Positions 9,386 through 19,071 of a stretch of DNA of 64,000 bases are shown piece by piece. Position 1 is the stretch's first letter; each line of letters begins with the position of its first letter. A program made the translations under genes and the position numbers. This DNA comes from Lachnospiraceae bacterium (lineage in GTDB: Bacteria > Bacillota_A > Clostridia > Lachnospirales > Lachnospiraceae), in the NCBI GenBank assembly GCA_024683935.1, contig JAIKXV010000133.1:5241-69240 (forward strand), written 5' to 3'. The notes beneath the pieces are model-generated. The model saw only the letters and a list, made by a program, of their open reading frames with translations, was not told where the DNA came from and ran no database searches.

Positions 9386-10753
9386 ATGAGGAATTATAAG
9401 TCATCGGATGCCCCGAGGCGTCTGTATATGCTGGTCATATGTGCGGTAATGGTTCTTTTTTGTTCGGGAATGATACTGTACGTATTGAACAGGATCTATA
9501 ATCTGGAATTCAGGACACAGCTGTATTTAAGAGGCCATATCTTTGTAATGGCTCTTTATATAGGTGTCTTTCTTTTTTTGGGACAGGTTTTCGGCGGCCT
9601 TCTGGTGGGCGTAAGGAAGGTGGGAGAGGTGATGTTTTCCTTCCTCTTCACAGCTGTTCTGGCGGATATCTTCTTTTATTTCATCGTTATGCTGCTGTCC
9701 TATAAATTTCCCGATGTCCGGCCGCTGATAATTGTTTTTATACTGCAGATACTGTTTTCTTTCACGTGGATATCCATATTCGGGAATCTGTATTCCAGAA
9801 AATTCAGACCCTACGACGTGCTGCTGATATACAGCGGGGATTCCGTTGAAGGCTTCAAGAAAAAGCTGAAGGAAAGGCGGGATCAGTTTAATATTTCGGA
9901 GGTCATAAGCGCAGATCTCGATGAGGAGGAACTGAAGAAACGTATAGATAATTACAATACGGTTATGCTCTGGGATATTCCGGCAGGAAAAAGGAACAAT
10001 ATCTTTAAGTACTGCTATGAGGAATCGAAGAGGATATATTCCATGCCGAAGATATCGGATATCATTCTGAACGGTTCCAGCCAGGTGCATTTTTTTGATA
10101 CGCCCCTTCTTCTTACAGAGGGAAATCCCCTGGAGTATGAGGAGAGGATAATAAAAAGATTGGTTGATATAATTCTGGCCATTCTCCTGATAATCGTAAC
10201 GAGCCCCATAATGCTGATAACTGCTCTGGCGATAAAACTCCATGACGGAGGGCCGGTTTTTTATAAGCAGGTAAGATGTACCAAAAAAAACAGGCGATTT
10301 GAAATCATCAAATTCAGGAGCATGATAGTGAATGCGGAATCTGCGGGACTGGCAGTCCTGGCTCAGGAAAATGATCCCAGGATCACTCCCATTGGCGCCT
10401 TTATCAGGAAATGCAGGATAGATGAGCTGCCGCAGCTTTTTAATGTGCTGAAGGGCGATATGTCCTTTGTGGGACCGCGTCCGGAAAGACCTGAATTTAT
10501 CGAAAAGTATAAGGAGACGATGCCGGAATTCGCCTACAGGACGAAGGTCAGGGCAGGGATAACGGGATATGCCCAGCTGTACGGAAAGTACAATACCTCG
10601 CCCTATGACAAGCTGAAATTTGATCTTTATTATATTGAAAAATACTCCATATGGCTTGATATCAAGCTTATGATACTGACATTAAAGATACTCTTTACAA
10701 AGGAGAGTACCGAGGGAACGGAAAAGGAAATAACAGCCGGGAAAAAGGATTAA
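9386..10753 (+). CDS. Polyprenyl-phosphate sugar-1-phosphate transferase, WbaP type
   Basis: Priming enzyme that moves a sugar-1-phosphate from a nucleotide sugar to undecaprenyl phosphate at the membrane. 455 residues: four or five N-terminal helices (about 1-130), a soluble Rossmann-like middle (about 145-240), a re-entrant hydrophobic segment near 255-280, then the catalytic domain with [31 protein letters not shown] and the signature PRPERPEF. This is the long WbaP/Cps2E layout. It is one of three priming transferases here, with 19064-19759 and 46001-47335; this one and 46001 share the long form and the TSPYDKL/TSSRDKL-type ending. The sugar is probably a hexose phosphate, but is not determined. 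Confidence 0.92.
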   Translation: MRNYKSSDAPRRLYMLVICAVMVLFCSGMILYVLNRIYNLEFRTQLYLRGHIFVMALYIGVFLFLGQVFGGLLVGVRKVGEVMFSFLFTAVLADIFFYFIVMLLSYKFPDVRPLIIVFILQILFSFTWISIFGNLYSRKFRPYDVLLIYSGDSVEGFKKKLKERRDQFNISEVISADLDEEELKKRIDNYNTVMLWDIPAGKRNNIFKYCYEESKRIYSMPKISDIILNGSSQVHFFDTPLLLTEGNPLEYEERIIKRLVDIILAILLIIVTSPIMLITALAIKLHDGGPVFYKQVRCTKKNRRFEIIKFRSMIVNAESAGLAVLAQENDPRITPIGAFIRKCRIDELPQLFNVLKGDMSFVGPRPERPEFIEKYKETMPEFAYRTKVRAGITGYAQLYGKYNTSPYDKLKFDLYYIEKYSIWLDIKLMILTLKILFTKESTEGTEKEITAGKKD

Positions 10754-10762
10754 AGGTGAAAG

Positions 10763-11530
10763 ATGCCTGCAGTTTCAGTAATCATACCGGTGCATAATGC
10801 CGGGAAGTTCATATTTGATACGATGACGTCGGTGGCGGGACAGGAATATGCCGATTGGGAGATGATCCTGATAGACGATCATTCAGAGGACGACAGCGTA
10901 AAGATAATCAAGGATTTTATTGCGTTTCGAAAGGAAAAGAACGCTCCCCAGGAAATAACGCTCCTTTCTACAGGAGATAAACGCGGTGCCGCCAACGCCA
11001 GAAATACCGGTATAGATGCGGCAAAGGGCCGCTATATAGCCTTTCTCGATGCGGACGATATGTGGGAGCCCGAGAAATTAAGGGAGCAGATAGTTTTCCA
11101 GGAAAAGATAGGCGCGGAATTTACCTTTACCGGCTATGAATTTGCCGATGAAAGCGGGATCTCCATAGACAGGATAGTCCGGGTGCCTTTTCATATGAGA
11201 TATAAGGATGCCCTTAAGAATACCACTATTTTTACCAGCACGGTGATGTTTGACAGTACAAAGCTTTCGAAGGATATGATGTATATGCCGGATGTGCCGA
11301 GCGAGGACACTGCCTGCTGGTGGAAGGTCATGAAGACCGGAATCCCGGCCTGGGGATTGAACCGCCCCCTTACCATATACAGGAGAAGCGGGGGAACCCT
11401 CTCCTCCAATAAGATCACAGCGATTAAACGTATATGGAATCTCTACAGGAATGTGGAACATTTAAGTCTTATCAGAAGCGTCTGGTGCTTCGCCTTTTAT
11501 GCATTCCATGCGGTGATGAGGAGGATCTGA
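10763..11530 (+). CDS. Glycosyltransferase family 2
   Basis: 255-residue GT-A glycosyltransferase. SVIIPVHNAGKFI opens the fold at residue 4, followed by ILIDDHSEDDS and the metal-binding AFLDADDMWEPEKL near residue 95. GAANARNTGIDAAKG is typical of the WaaE/CapA-like branch of family 2. The stop codon overlaps the next start by one base (TGATG), so expression is coupled to the GT2-GT4 fusion that follows. Donor sugar unknown. Confidence 0.88.
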   Translation: MPAVSVIIPVHNAGKFIFDTMTSVAGQEYADWEMILIDDHSEDDSVKIIKDFIAFRKEKNAPQEITLLSTGDKRGAANARNTGIDAAKGRYIAFLDADDMWEPEKLREQIVFQEKIGAEFTFTGYEFADESGISIDRIVRVPFHMRYKDALKNTTIFTSTVMFDSTKLSKDMMYMPDVPSEDTACWWKVMKTGIPAWGLNRPLTIYRRSGGTLSSNKITAIKRIWNLYRNVEHLSLIRSVWCFAFYAFHAVMRRI

Positions 11531-13356
11531 TGGGTTCTGTCACAGTCCTCCTGTCCGCCATGGGCTTATCCGATATTTCCATACTGGATAAACTGAATAT
11601 CAGTGGCAGCTCCGTGATCATAAACCAGACTGACCACGAGGAGCGCTGCCGTCCTGCAGACAGGGACTGCCTTATGGTAAGCACCACGGAAAGGGGGCTT
11701 TCAAAGAGCCGGAATATGGCTATGAGAGAGGCCGCCATGGCGGGGAAGGAGCTCTGCATCTTCTGTGACAATGATGTCCTGTACAGGGATGATTACGGGG
11801 AGGTTATCAGGCAGGCTTTTGAAAGAAATCCGGAGTCCGATATCCTAATCTTTTTCGTGGAGAGACCTGAAAGGCATGAACCGGTTTTTTCTTCGGAGAG
11901 GAAGCTGGATCACCTTCACGCGATGAAGATCTTTTCTCCTGAGATAGCTTTCCGCCTGTCCCGGGTGAGGGCAGCGGGACTCAGGATGGATGAGCTCTTC
12001 GGCGCGGGAGCCAAGTATGGTATGGGGGAAGAGAATATATTTCTCTTTGACGCCATGAGGCTCGGTTTGAAAATAACATATGTTCCGATAAGGATCGCCA
12101 GTACTGTAGAAAACGAATCCAGCTGGTTTAATGGTTATACGGAGGAATTTTTCAGAAACAGGGGAGCCGGGTATTACCGCATGTCCCCGTTGTTCCATTC
12201 TTTTCTCTGCCTGCAGTTTGCGCTGAGAAAGAGAGGGCTTTACAGGGATTCCATGGGAATTGGTGCTGCCCTTAAATGTATGGGAAGGGGAAAGAGGGAA
12301 TATCATTCGGAAATGAAGGTGTTTTTGGCCGGTGACTATTACAGCGGAAACGGTCCTGCCAATGCCACTAAAGGGCTTTTAAGAGCCATGCCGGGGAATA
12401 CCCTGTGCCTGAAAACGAGATCAAAGCTGTTAAGGGCCGCTGAGATATGGCTGAAGGTCAGACGTTCCGATTTCGTCGTATTCTCAGGTCATTCCAGGCA
12501 GAATATCTTCGGGATGAAATGCGCAGCAAGGGCCGGAGTTCCATCGGTTTACATAATGCACGGGGCTGTTGAATATGAAAACAATATCAACAGAGTGCCG
12601 GATGAGGGAATGGCGGCGGATGAACGGGAGATGATGAGGCTCGCAGACCGCATTCTGGCGGTTTCTCCTGTATTTGAAGAATGGCTAAAGGAGCATTATC
12701 CCGAATATGCGGATAAGACTGGGCATCTGACAAACGGGGTTGAATGGTCGGAATATTATGTAAACTTATCCGGACCGCGAAATGTTGATAATGATCACGG
12801 AGGCGGCTCTTCCGATGCCTCGAGTTATGTAAACCAATCTCTGAGCGTGTTTTCCGTGGGAGGGGGCATGCCCCGAAAGCGGATAAATAAGATCTGCGAG
12901 GCCGTAAAGCTTTTGAGAGACAGGGAAGGAATGGATATTTCCCTGGATGTGGCAGGCGACAGGGGAGCCGATACCGATGAGATCGATTCCTGCGGTTTTG
13001 TTCATGATCACCGGATTATCGACAGGGATGAAATGAAGTCACTGTACAGAAAGAGCCGGGTATTTATACAGAACAGCGTCTTTGAGACCTTCGGACTGGC
13101 GCCGGTGGAAGCCCTTTTATCCGGCTGTGATATAATGATATCCGGATGCTGCGGGGTTAAGGAGATCCTTCCCGGTCTAAAGCCGGAGGACATCATTAAC
13201 GATCCGGAGGATCCGGAAGAGATCGCAGAGAAACTGAAGGCAGTCTTTGAAAACGGAAATAATGCACGTATCCTCTCATCTGTTGATATAAGAGGAACGG
13301 GCTGGGAAAAAAGGGCGGAGGAGCTTTGCCGTTTATTAGCAGAAATGAAAAAATAA
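11530..13356 (+). CDS. Two-domain glycosyltransferase (GT2-like plus GT4)
   Basis: Starts at the ATG of a TGATG junction; a longer in-frame start at 11434 would overlap the previous gene by 97 bp and is unlikely. About 608 residues. The first 255 or so resemble a family 2 transferase (GLSKSRNMAM, then IFCDNDVLY as the DXD region). From KVFLAGDYYSGNGPANA onward a complete GT-B family 4 transferase follows, with VFSVGGGMPRKRINKI and the donor-binding VFETFGLAPVEALLSG. The link between the two GT-B halves holds an insert of about 30 residues bounded by two TTATGTAAAC copies (12756 and 12825). A third copy, reverse orientation, is at 12547. It probably adds two successive sugars. Confidence 0.85.
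   Translation: MGSVTVLLSAMGLSDISILDKLNISGSSVIINQTDHEERCRPADRDCLMVSTTERGLSKSRNMAMREAAMAGKELCIFCDNDVLYRDDYGEVIRQAFERNPESDILIFFVERPERHEPVFSSERKLDHLHAMKIFSPEIAFRLSRVRAAGLRMDELFGAGAKYGMGEENIFLFDAMRLGLKITYVPIRIASTVENESSWFNGYTEEFFRNRGAGYYRMSPLFHSFLCLQFALRKRGLYRDSMGIGAALKCMGRGKREYHSEMKVFLAGDYYSGNGPANATKGLLRAMPGNTLCLKTRSKLLRAAEIWLKVRRSDFVVFSGHSRQNIFGMKCAARAGVPSVYIMHGAVEYENNINRVPDEGMAADEREMMRLADRILAVSPVFEEWLKEHYPEYADKTGHLTNGVEWSEYYVNLSGPRNVDNDHGGGSSDASSYVNQSLSVFSVGGGMPRKRINKICEAVKLLRDREGMDISLDVAGDRGADTDEIDSCGFVHDHRIIDRDEMKSLYRKSRVFIQNSVFETFGLAPVEALLSGCDIMISGCCGVKEILPGLKPEDIINDPEDPEEIAEKLKAVFENGNNARILSSVDIRGTGWEKRAEELCRLLAEMKK
12756..12834 (+). repeat. Pair of dispersed 10-bp motifs bounding an in-frame insert
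   Basis: TTATGTAAAC at 12756-12765 and again at 12825-12834, 69 bp apart, both read as Tyr-Val-Asn. Between them is a low-complexity, Gly/Ser/Asp-rich stretch placed at the hinge between the two GT-B Rossmann domains. Confidence 0.7.
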
Positions 13357-14525
13357 GAGAGCTTTTTAATTACGCGGCTCTCCTCATAATGCTGGTGTTT
13401 TATGCAGGGACCTGGACCTTCCCCCAGTTTTACCATGTGACGGAGATATATAATTCCCTGATTATCTTTGCTGCACTTGCCATCCTTTTTATTGCGAATA
13501 TAGATATTGCAGAAAAGATACGAGAAAAAGACAGGATGTTCTTCGTACTCTCGGCAGCGATAATAATAGCTGTTATTAATCTCTTTATCATAGGCTCAAA
13601 TAAGGGATGCATACTTATAATAGCTGATTTTCTGATGATCCTTTATCTTGCGCCGGAGATTTCTTTTACGGATATCCAGAAAAGGATACTGGAAGTTTTT
13701 TTCCTTGTCATGTTTGTTTCCTGGTTCCTGTACGACAGGGCCTATTCCTATAATTCCAATACGGGCGCCACGGTTACGGTCTTTACCTTTTTCGGCGCCA
13801 TGGTGCTGCTGTCCGAGATCGTAAAGATAAGGGAAATATACGGTTTCTTTATAGTGATTTCCTTTATAAGAGTGACAACCCTTGTATTCTGGCACCTGGC
13901 AAGAGGAGCCTTTTTTGCACTGGGACTCTTTATCCTGTTCTACTATATCGTTCCCCGCAGCTGGTGGAAGAACAGGTCTTTCTACCGGTTTCTTGTTGTA
14001 TTTTCGACTCTCGGCTCTCTTTTGTTTGTCGGCATGTATGTTTTCTTAGGTTCTACCGGCTTTAATATGAAGCTCCCGTTTTTCTACAAAAACGTATTCT
14101 CGGGCCGGGAACAGATATGGTATGAGGTATGGGAGATACTGAGGGGACAGCTGCTGACCGGTATTGGTTCCGGCCGGGAACTGAAGTCCTTTTTTGAGTA
14201 TAATATCCATAATGCCATGTATGATATTCTGGCGGTTCACGGGATCATCGTATTTATACTGTCCATCATTCTGATCTGGAACAGGCTTTTTATGATAGGG
14301 AAGCTGCGGGATATCTATGCGGGGAAAAAGGCGGTTGCTCTTTCTGCGATATTTGCGATATTTATCGAGTCCTTTATAGATATGGATCTGATGTGGGCGG
14401 ATTATTCACCGCTTTTGCTCTTCCTCTTTATAACGGTATTTGCCGGGAGAAAAGAGACAAAGGCGGATATAAGTGCAGAGGCAGACAGGTTTGGGAAAGA
14501 CGGGGAAAGCGCGGTATCTCTTTAA
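13326..14525 (+). CDS. Wzy-like polymerase / O-antigen ligase family membrane protein
   Basis: About 399 residues with ten or more helices. The large outside loop has SGREQIWYEVWEIL, GIGSGRELKSF and HNAMYDILAVHGIIVF, the arrangement of O-antigen polymerases and ligases (Wzy_C/WaaL group). The proposed TTG start at 13326 overlaps the preceding gene by 31 bp and sits very close to a GGAGGAG site; the next in-frame ATG is at 13389, inside the first helix, so the exact start is uncertain. Clear paralogue of 15923-17035, with a flippase between the two. Likely joins repeat units outside the membrane. Confidence 0.83.
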   Translation: MPFISRNEKIRELFNYAALLIMLVFYAGTWTFPQFYHVTEIYNSLIIFAALAILFIANIDIAEKIREKDRMFFVLSAAIIIAVINLFIIGSNKGCILIIADFLMILYLAPEISFTDIQKRILEVFFLVMFVSWFLYDRAYSYNSNTGATVTVFTFFGAMVLLSEIVKIREIYGFFIVISFIRVTTLVFWHLARGAFFALGLFILFYYIVPRSWWKNRSFYRFLVVFSTLGSLLFVGMYVFLGSTGFNMKLPFFYKNVFSGREQIWYEVWEILRGQLLTGIGSGRELKSFFEYNIHNAMYDILAVHGIIVFILSIILIWNRLFMIGKLRDIYAGKKAVALSAIFAIFIESFIDMDLMWADYSPLLLFLFITVFAGRKETKADISAEADRFGKDGESAVSL

Positions 14526-15912
14526 GAATATGGCGTTCTTTACGGCAGGCAGCTTCGTTTCAAAGCTGCTGGTCTTCTTTCTTGTCCCTTTTTACACCTC
14601 CGTGCTTACGGAAGCGGAGTATGGAATAGCGGATGTTATGCAATCCACCCTTCTTCTGCTGGTGCCCCTTCTGTCTATTAATGCGGGAGAAGCAGCCCTT
14701 CGCTACTGCCTGGAATATACAGATGACAGGGACTTTATTCTGGCGGAGGGCTTGAAGAAGGTTATCCTGTCCTTTATCCCGGTTATTATAGGGGCACTTG
14801 CCCTCTCTTTCCTTATTCCGGGACAGAAGACATATATTCTTTTCTTCATACTGCTGTATATAGCGGACAGCTTTTATGAATACCTCCTCCTCTATTGCCA
14901 GGGCAGCGAAGAAGTGCAGAAAATGATGGGAGGGAGCATAATCTGCACGGTACTGGTCATTTCATCGAATCTTGTCTTTCTCCTTTATTTCCACCTTGGG
15001 ATCATAGGATATCTGATATCGCAGATCACTGCTTTTTCCGGAGCAGCGCTGCTTATGTTCCTGCTGGTAAGAGGCCCGGAAAGACTGAAGAATTACAAGG
15101 AAAATAAGGCTCTTGGCGGAGAGCTTACGGCCTACGGCAGATCTATGCTGGTTTATTCCACTGCCAGCTGGGTAAATAACGCTATTGACAGGTATTTTAT
15201 CCTCTTTATGCTGGGTACGGTGCAGAACGGGCTTTACGGAGTGGCATACAAGATCCCGGCCATCCTTACGACGCTTCAGAGGATATTTGCAATGGCGTGG
15301 CAGATGTCTGCGGTAAAGGAATATAAAGGTGATGACCGGGAGAGCTTTTTTTCGGAGATGTACAGGGACTATCAGACGGTACTTGTCCTTGGCTGCGGAG
15401 GCCTGATACTGCTCTTAAAGATCATAGCCGGACTGATGTTTAAGAAAGCATTTTTCGACGCCTGGTCTCTGGTGCCGCCGCTTCTGATATCCGTTGTATT
15501 CGGGGCTTTGGAAGGGTTTTTGGGATCCATTGCCCTGGCTTTTAAGGACGGAAAGAGCATGGGTTACGCCACAGGAACCGGTGCGGTATTTAATATAATA
15601 CTGAATTATATTCTGATCATCCGTTTCGGCGCCATGGGAGCTGCCGTGGCCACGCTCATATCCTATTTCATCATGTTTGCGCTGGCTTTTATCTTTGTCA
15701 GAAAGCATGTGAAGCTGAGAGTAAACTATATAAGGGATATTGCGGCGTTTATCCTGCTTCTGGCAGAATCGGCGTTTGTAATAATGGATGTGAAGTTCTA
15801 TTTTATGATCAATCTGGGAATAGTGCTGCTGCTGTTCATTCTGTACTTAAGGGAAGTGACAGCTATATGCAGAAAGATTCCCGCTGTATTATTAAAAAAG
15901 GGATTAAACTGA
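14473..15912 (+). CDS. wzx: Oligosaccharide flippase, Wzx/MATE-like
   Basis: Integral membrane protein of about 479 residues with 12-14 helices, of the polysaccharide flippase (MOP) superfamily, which turns lipid-linked repeat units to the outer face. Typical opening FKNMAFFTAGSFVSKLL and FYTSVLTEAEYGIADVM. GTG at 14473 is the longest start; a TTG at 14491 lies nine bases after AGAGG and may be the real one. The gene overlaps the polymerase before it by about 50 bp. Two other flippases occur at 41674 and 53956, so this one probably serves the first polysaccharide unit. Confidence 0.9.
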   Translation: MQRQTGLGKTGKARYLFKNMAFFTAGSFVSKLLVFFLVPFYTSVLTEAEYGIADVMQSTLLLLVPLLSINAGEAALRYCLEYTDDRDFILAEGLKKVILSFIPVIIGALALSFLIPGQKTYILFFILLYIADSFYEYLLLYCQGSEEVQKMMGGSIICTVLVISSNLVFLLYFHLGIIGYLISQITAFSGAALLMFLLVRGPERLKNYKENKALGGELTAYGRSMLVYSTASWVNNAIDRYFILFMLGTVQNGLYGVAYKIPAILTTLQRIFAMAWQMSAVKEYKGDDRESFFSEMYRDYQTVLVLGCGGLILLLKIIAGLMFKKAFFDAWSLVPPLLISVVFGALEGFLGSIALAFKDGKSMGYATGTGAVFNIILNYILIIRFGAMGAAVATLISYFIMFALAFIFVRKHVKLRVNYIRDIAAFILLLAESAFVIMDVKFYFMINLGIVLLLFILYLREVTAICRKIPAVLLKKGLN

Positions 15913-15922
15913 TACGGAAGGT

Positions 15923-17035
15923 ATGGAAGACAGGATCAGAGGAAAATATGAATGGTTGACGGCAGGGCTTTTCATGGTTCTTATGCTGGGATCATTTATA
16001 CATCAGAGCATTTACAGTGTTTTTGCACCATATGAAACGCTGGTTATGTTTATTGTTACAGTAGTTATTTATATTATGTTAACCATGGCTGACAGGGGTG
16101 CTTTTCTTAAAAAAGACCTGACTGCCCTGGCCGGCGTAGCTGCTGTTATGATAACATCCGTCAACCTGTTTATTATAGGCTCGGGCAAGGGTGCAATGCT
16201 GATAGTATTTGATCTTGTACTGATCCTGACGCTGGTGATAAGGGGGATGACCTTGTCGGGGCGCATGAAGAGGATCTGTGCCTTTTCGGGGACGGTATTC
16301 ATGCTCCTGTGGTATCCGGTAATACGCTGGGATTACGGCTTTAATATGGTTGGATTTATGTTCCTCATCCTTCTGATATTCGGTGAGCTTCTGCTGGAAT
16401 ACGTGAAGAATGATATGGAGATGGAATACCTGAAATATGTTCAGATATTGTTTTTCTTCACCTCCGTACTGATGGCTGTATGCTATCAGGCCAGATCGGC
16501 GGCACTGTCCATGGTGGTCTTTGGGATAATCTATTTTGCGGTGCCTTTTATAGTTGAAAAGCGGATGTTATATAACATATGGATTTTGATCTTTACCCTT
16601 GGCAGTCTGGCCTTTACTTTTGTTTATGCCTTTTTAGGCTCCTCAGGATGGAATATGAGGATACTGTATAAGGATGTGCTGTCCGGAAGAGAGCTTATCT
16701 GGGCAGAGCTCTGGAAGGAGTTTTTCGAACATCCTCTGACAGGGATCGGATCTTCCTATCAGATGAAGAGCTTTTTCATGTTTGAGGTTCATAACGGACT
16801 GATGGACATACTGGTGGTCCACGGGATCATAGTTTTTATCTGCGTATTGTACCTGCTGGTCACAGCCCTGAAGAAGATCTGTTCAAGGGATATACTGTTC
16901 TGCCCGGATAAGAGGATAGCTTTTGCGGGGGTATATACCCTGATGTTCCAGTCCTTCTTTGAGAACGGCTTTATAGTAACGCCGTACAGCTGTGTATTTT
17001 TCATACTGATGCTGACAGCGGTACAGGATTCTTAA
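15923..17035 (+). CDS. Wzy-like polymerase / O-antigen ligase family, second copy
   Basis: 370 residues, ten or more helices. Shares with 13326-14525 the stretches VNLFIIGSGKG, VLSGRELIWAELW, GIGSSYQMKSF and HNGLMDILVVHGIIVF, so the two are paralogues. One may polymerise and the other ligate chains to an acceptor, or each may serve a different glycan. A TTATGTTAAC variant of the dispersed motif is at 16074-16083. It ends 56 bp before the capD-like gene, where a separate promoter element is visible, so this may close the first unit. Confidence 0.83.
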   Translation: MEDRIRGKYEWLTAGLFMVLMLGSFIHQSIYSVFAPYETLVMFIVTVVIYIMLTMADRGAFLKKDLTALAGVAAVMITSVNLFIIGSGKGAMLIVFDLVLILTLVIRGMTLSGRMKRICAFSGTVFMLLWYPVIRWDYGFNMVGFMFLILLIFGELLLEYVKNDMEMEYLKYVQILFFFTSVLMAVCYQARSAALSMVVFGIIYFAVPFIVEKRMLYNIWILIFTLGSLAFTFVYAFLGSSGWNMRILYKDVLSGRELIWAELWKEFFEHPLTGIGSSYQMKSFFMFEVHNGLMDILVVHGIIVFICVLYLLVTALKKICSRDILFCPDKRIAFAGVYTLMFQSFFENGFIVTPYSCVFFILMLTAVQDS

Positions 17036-17076
17036 TAAGGCCGGGCAGAATTGTAGTGGTAGCAAGGTACAAATGA

Positions 17077-17085
17077 TGTTATAAT
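17077..17085 (+). promoter_or_regulatory. Candidate extended -10 promoter just before the CapD-like gene
   Basis: TGT followed by TATAAT at 17080-17085, with only a weak TGGTAG in the -35 place 17 bp upstream. The predicted start would fall about at the ATG (17092), giving a nearly leaderless transcript. GGAG overlaps the same bases, so the element could instead be just the ribosome site region. Confidence 0.35.
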
Positions 17086-17091
17086 GGAGCA

Positions 17092-19071
17092 ATGGTCAAT
17101 CCTTTTAATAATAAACAGCTGCTGGTACGAAGAGCAGGTCTCATTGTATATGACGTTCTGGCAGTTATATTCAGTTCTGCGGTCGGTCTGCTGTTAAGAT
17201 TTGACCTTTCATACGAAGAACTTATCTCTACAGCCGGAGGATATACCTGGCAGGAAAATCTTTGGAGTTATCTGCCGGTCAATGTTATCACAACTATCGT
17301 TATTTTCTGGCTTTTTCATCTTTATTCCAGCCTTTGGACATATGCAGGAATACCTGAAATGACAGCCACCGTCACGGCCTGTCTTTTGACAAGTGCGGTA
17401 CAGGCTGTGGGTATGCTGCTCCTTAATCTGCATATGCCGAGGAGCTACTTTTTCCTCTACGCCATAGTTTTAAATATCCTTGTCCTGGTATCCAGATTTG
17501 CATACAGGCTTTTCCGAACCTTTGTCCAAAAACGGACTGAAAGGGCGAAGAGTATCAATGTAATGGTCATAGGAGCCGGTGAAGCCGGGAATTCCATTAT
17601 CCGTGAAATGAATTCCTCCAGATTTATCCAGAAGAGCGTAATGTGCGTGATCGATGATGATCCCGCAAAGGTAGGAAATTACATTCAGGGCGTAAAGGTG
17701 GTTGGCGGCAGAGAGGATATTATCGAAAACGCCGCCAGATACGATATAGATGAGATAATAGTAGCTATGCCTGCGGCTGAGAGAAAGCAGCTGAAGGATA
17801 TCCTGGATGTCTGCAAGGAAACCAAATGCGAGCTGAAAACACTGCCCGGTATATACCAGCTTGTAAACGGCGAAGTGAATGTAAGCCAGCTCAGGAAGGT
17901 GGAGGTAGAGGACCTGCTGGGAAGAGAACCCATAGAGGTCGATATCGACTCCATCCTGGAATCCCTTACCGGAAAGATAGTGCTGGTGACCGGAGGCGGA
18001 GGATCTATCGGAAGTGAGCTCTGCCGGCAGATTGCAAAGCATAATCCGAAGATGCTGATCATTTTTGAGATATATGAAAACAGCGCCTACGACATTCAGC
18101 AGGAGCTGGCGGAGAGTTTCCCGGATCTCACATTAAAGGTGCTGATAGGGTCAGTCAGGAATACCCACAGGGTAAAGGATGTCTTCGAAACCTATCATCC
18201 CGATATTGTCTACCATGCGGCAGCTCATAAGCACGTGCCTCTGATGGAGGTCAGCCCGAATGAGGCTATCAAGAATAATGTCATGGGTACCTGGAAGCTG
18301 TCCCAGGCAGCTGTGGATACCGGTGTTAAGAAGTTTGTCATGATCTCCACCGATAAGGCGGTAAATCCCACAAATATCATGGGAGCCACCAAGCGTATCT
18401 GTGAGATGATAGTGCAGTCATATAACCACAGGGGAAATACTGTATTTGTGGCGGTGAGGTTCGGAAATGTGCTGGGCAGCAACGGTTCGGTCATACCCTT
18501 ATTCAGGAAGCAGATAGCTTCCGGAGGCCCGGTTACCGTGACTGATCCCAGGATAATAAGGTATTTCATGACCATTCCGGAAGCGGTGTCCCTGGTGCTG
18601 CAGGCAGGTGCTTACGCGAAGGGCGGGGAGATCTTTATATTAGATATGGGAGAACCCGTGAAAATACTGGATCTTGCAAAGAATCTGATCAGGCTTTCCG
18701 GTTATGTGCCCGGCGAGGATATAGAGATAAAGTTCACCGGACTCCGCCCCGGAGAAAAGCTGTATGAAGAGATGCTGATGAAGGAAGAGGGGATGCAGGA
18801 AACTCCCAATAAGCTTATACACATCGGCAAGCCGATAGAATTTGATGAAGACGAATTTTATAACAAGCTTCACGAACTGGATATAGCTTCCAGATCTGAA
18901 AAGCTGGATGTCCACAGATGGGTAAAGGAACTGGTACCTACCTATAAATACACTCCCGGAACCTATATTCCCGGCGAGACACATATCGATATGGAGAAAG
19001 CTCCGGGTATAGGCCAGAATGATGAAGACGCCGATATGAAGGTTTACGCTATTAAGAGGGACGATGAGTAG
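17092..19071 (+). CDS. capD: Membrane-bound UDP-GlcNAc 4,6-dehydratase, CapD/WbpM family
   Basis: 659 residues in the classic order: four N-terminal membrane helices, a Rossmann-like NAD(P)-binding domain ([13 protein letters not shown] near 160), then a large catalytic SDR domain with [16 protein letters not shown] near 300, [15 protein letters not shown], and the Ser-Met-Lys catalytic set in [17 protein letters not shown]. Makes the UDP-4-keto-6-deoxy-GlcNAc used for D-FucNAc, bacillosamine or QuiNAc type sugars. It overlaps the priming transferase at 19064 by 8 bp, the same pairing as in staphylococcal capsule loci, which suggests its product, after reduction, is the first sugar on the lipid. 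Confidence 0.94.
   Translation: MVNPFNNKQLLVRRAGLIVYDVLAVIFSSAVGLLLRFDLSYEELISTAGGYTWQENLWSYLPVNVITTIVIFWLFHLYSSLWTYAGIPEMTATVTACLLTSAVQAVGMLLLNLHMPRSYFFLYAIVLNILVLVSRFAYRLFRTFVQKRTERAKSINVMVIGAGEAGNSIIREMNSSRFIQKSVMCVIDDDPAKVGNYIQGVKVVGGREDIIENAARYDIDEIIVAMPAAERKQLKDILDVCKETKCELKTLPGIYQLVNGEVNVSQLRKVEVEDLLGREPIEVDIDSILESLTGKIVLVTGGGGSIGSELCRQIAKHNPKMLIIFEIYENSAYDIQQELAESFPDLTLKVLIGSVRNTHRVKDVFETYHPDIVYHAAAHKHVPLMEVSPNEAIKNNVMGTWKLSQAAVDTGVKKFVMISTDKAVNPTNIMGATKRICEMIVQSYNHRGNTVFVAVRFGNVLGSNGSVIPLFRKQIASGGPVTVTDPRIIRYFMTIPEAVSLVLQAGAYAKGGEIFILDMGEPVKILDLAKNLIRLSGYVPGEDIEIKFTGLRPGEKLYEEMLMKEEGMQETPNKLIHIGKPIEFDEDEFYNKLHELDIASRSEKLDVHRWVKELVPTYKYTPGTYIPGETHIDMEKAPGIGQNDEDADMKVYAIKRDDE

Noticed and set aside
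11434..11530. Longer start for the GT2-GT4 fusion
   Set aside because: Would overlap the preceding glycosyltransferase by 97 bp; the TGATG junction at 11530 is a usual coupling.
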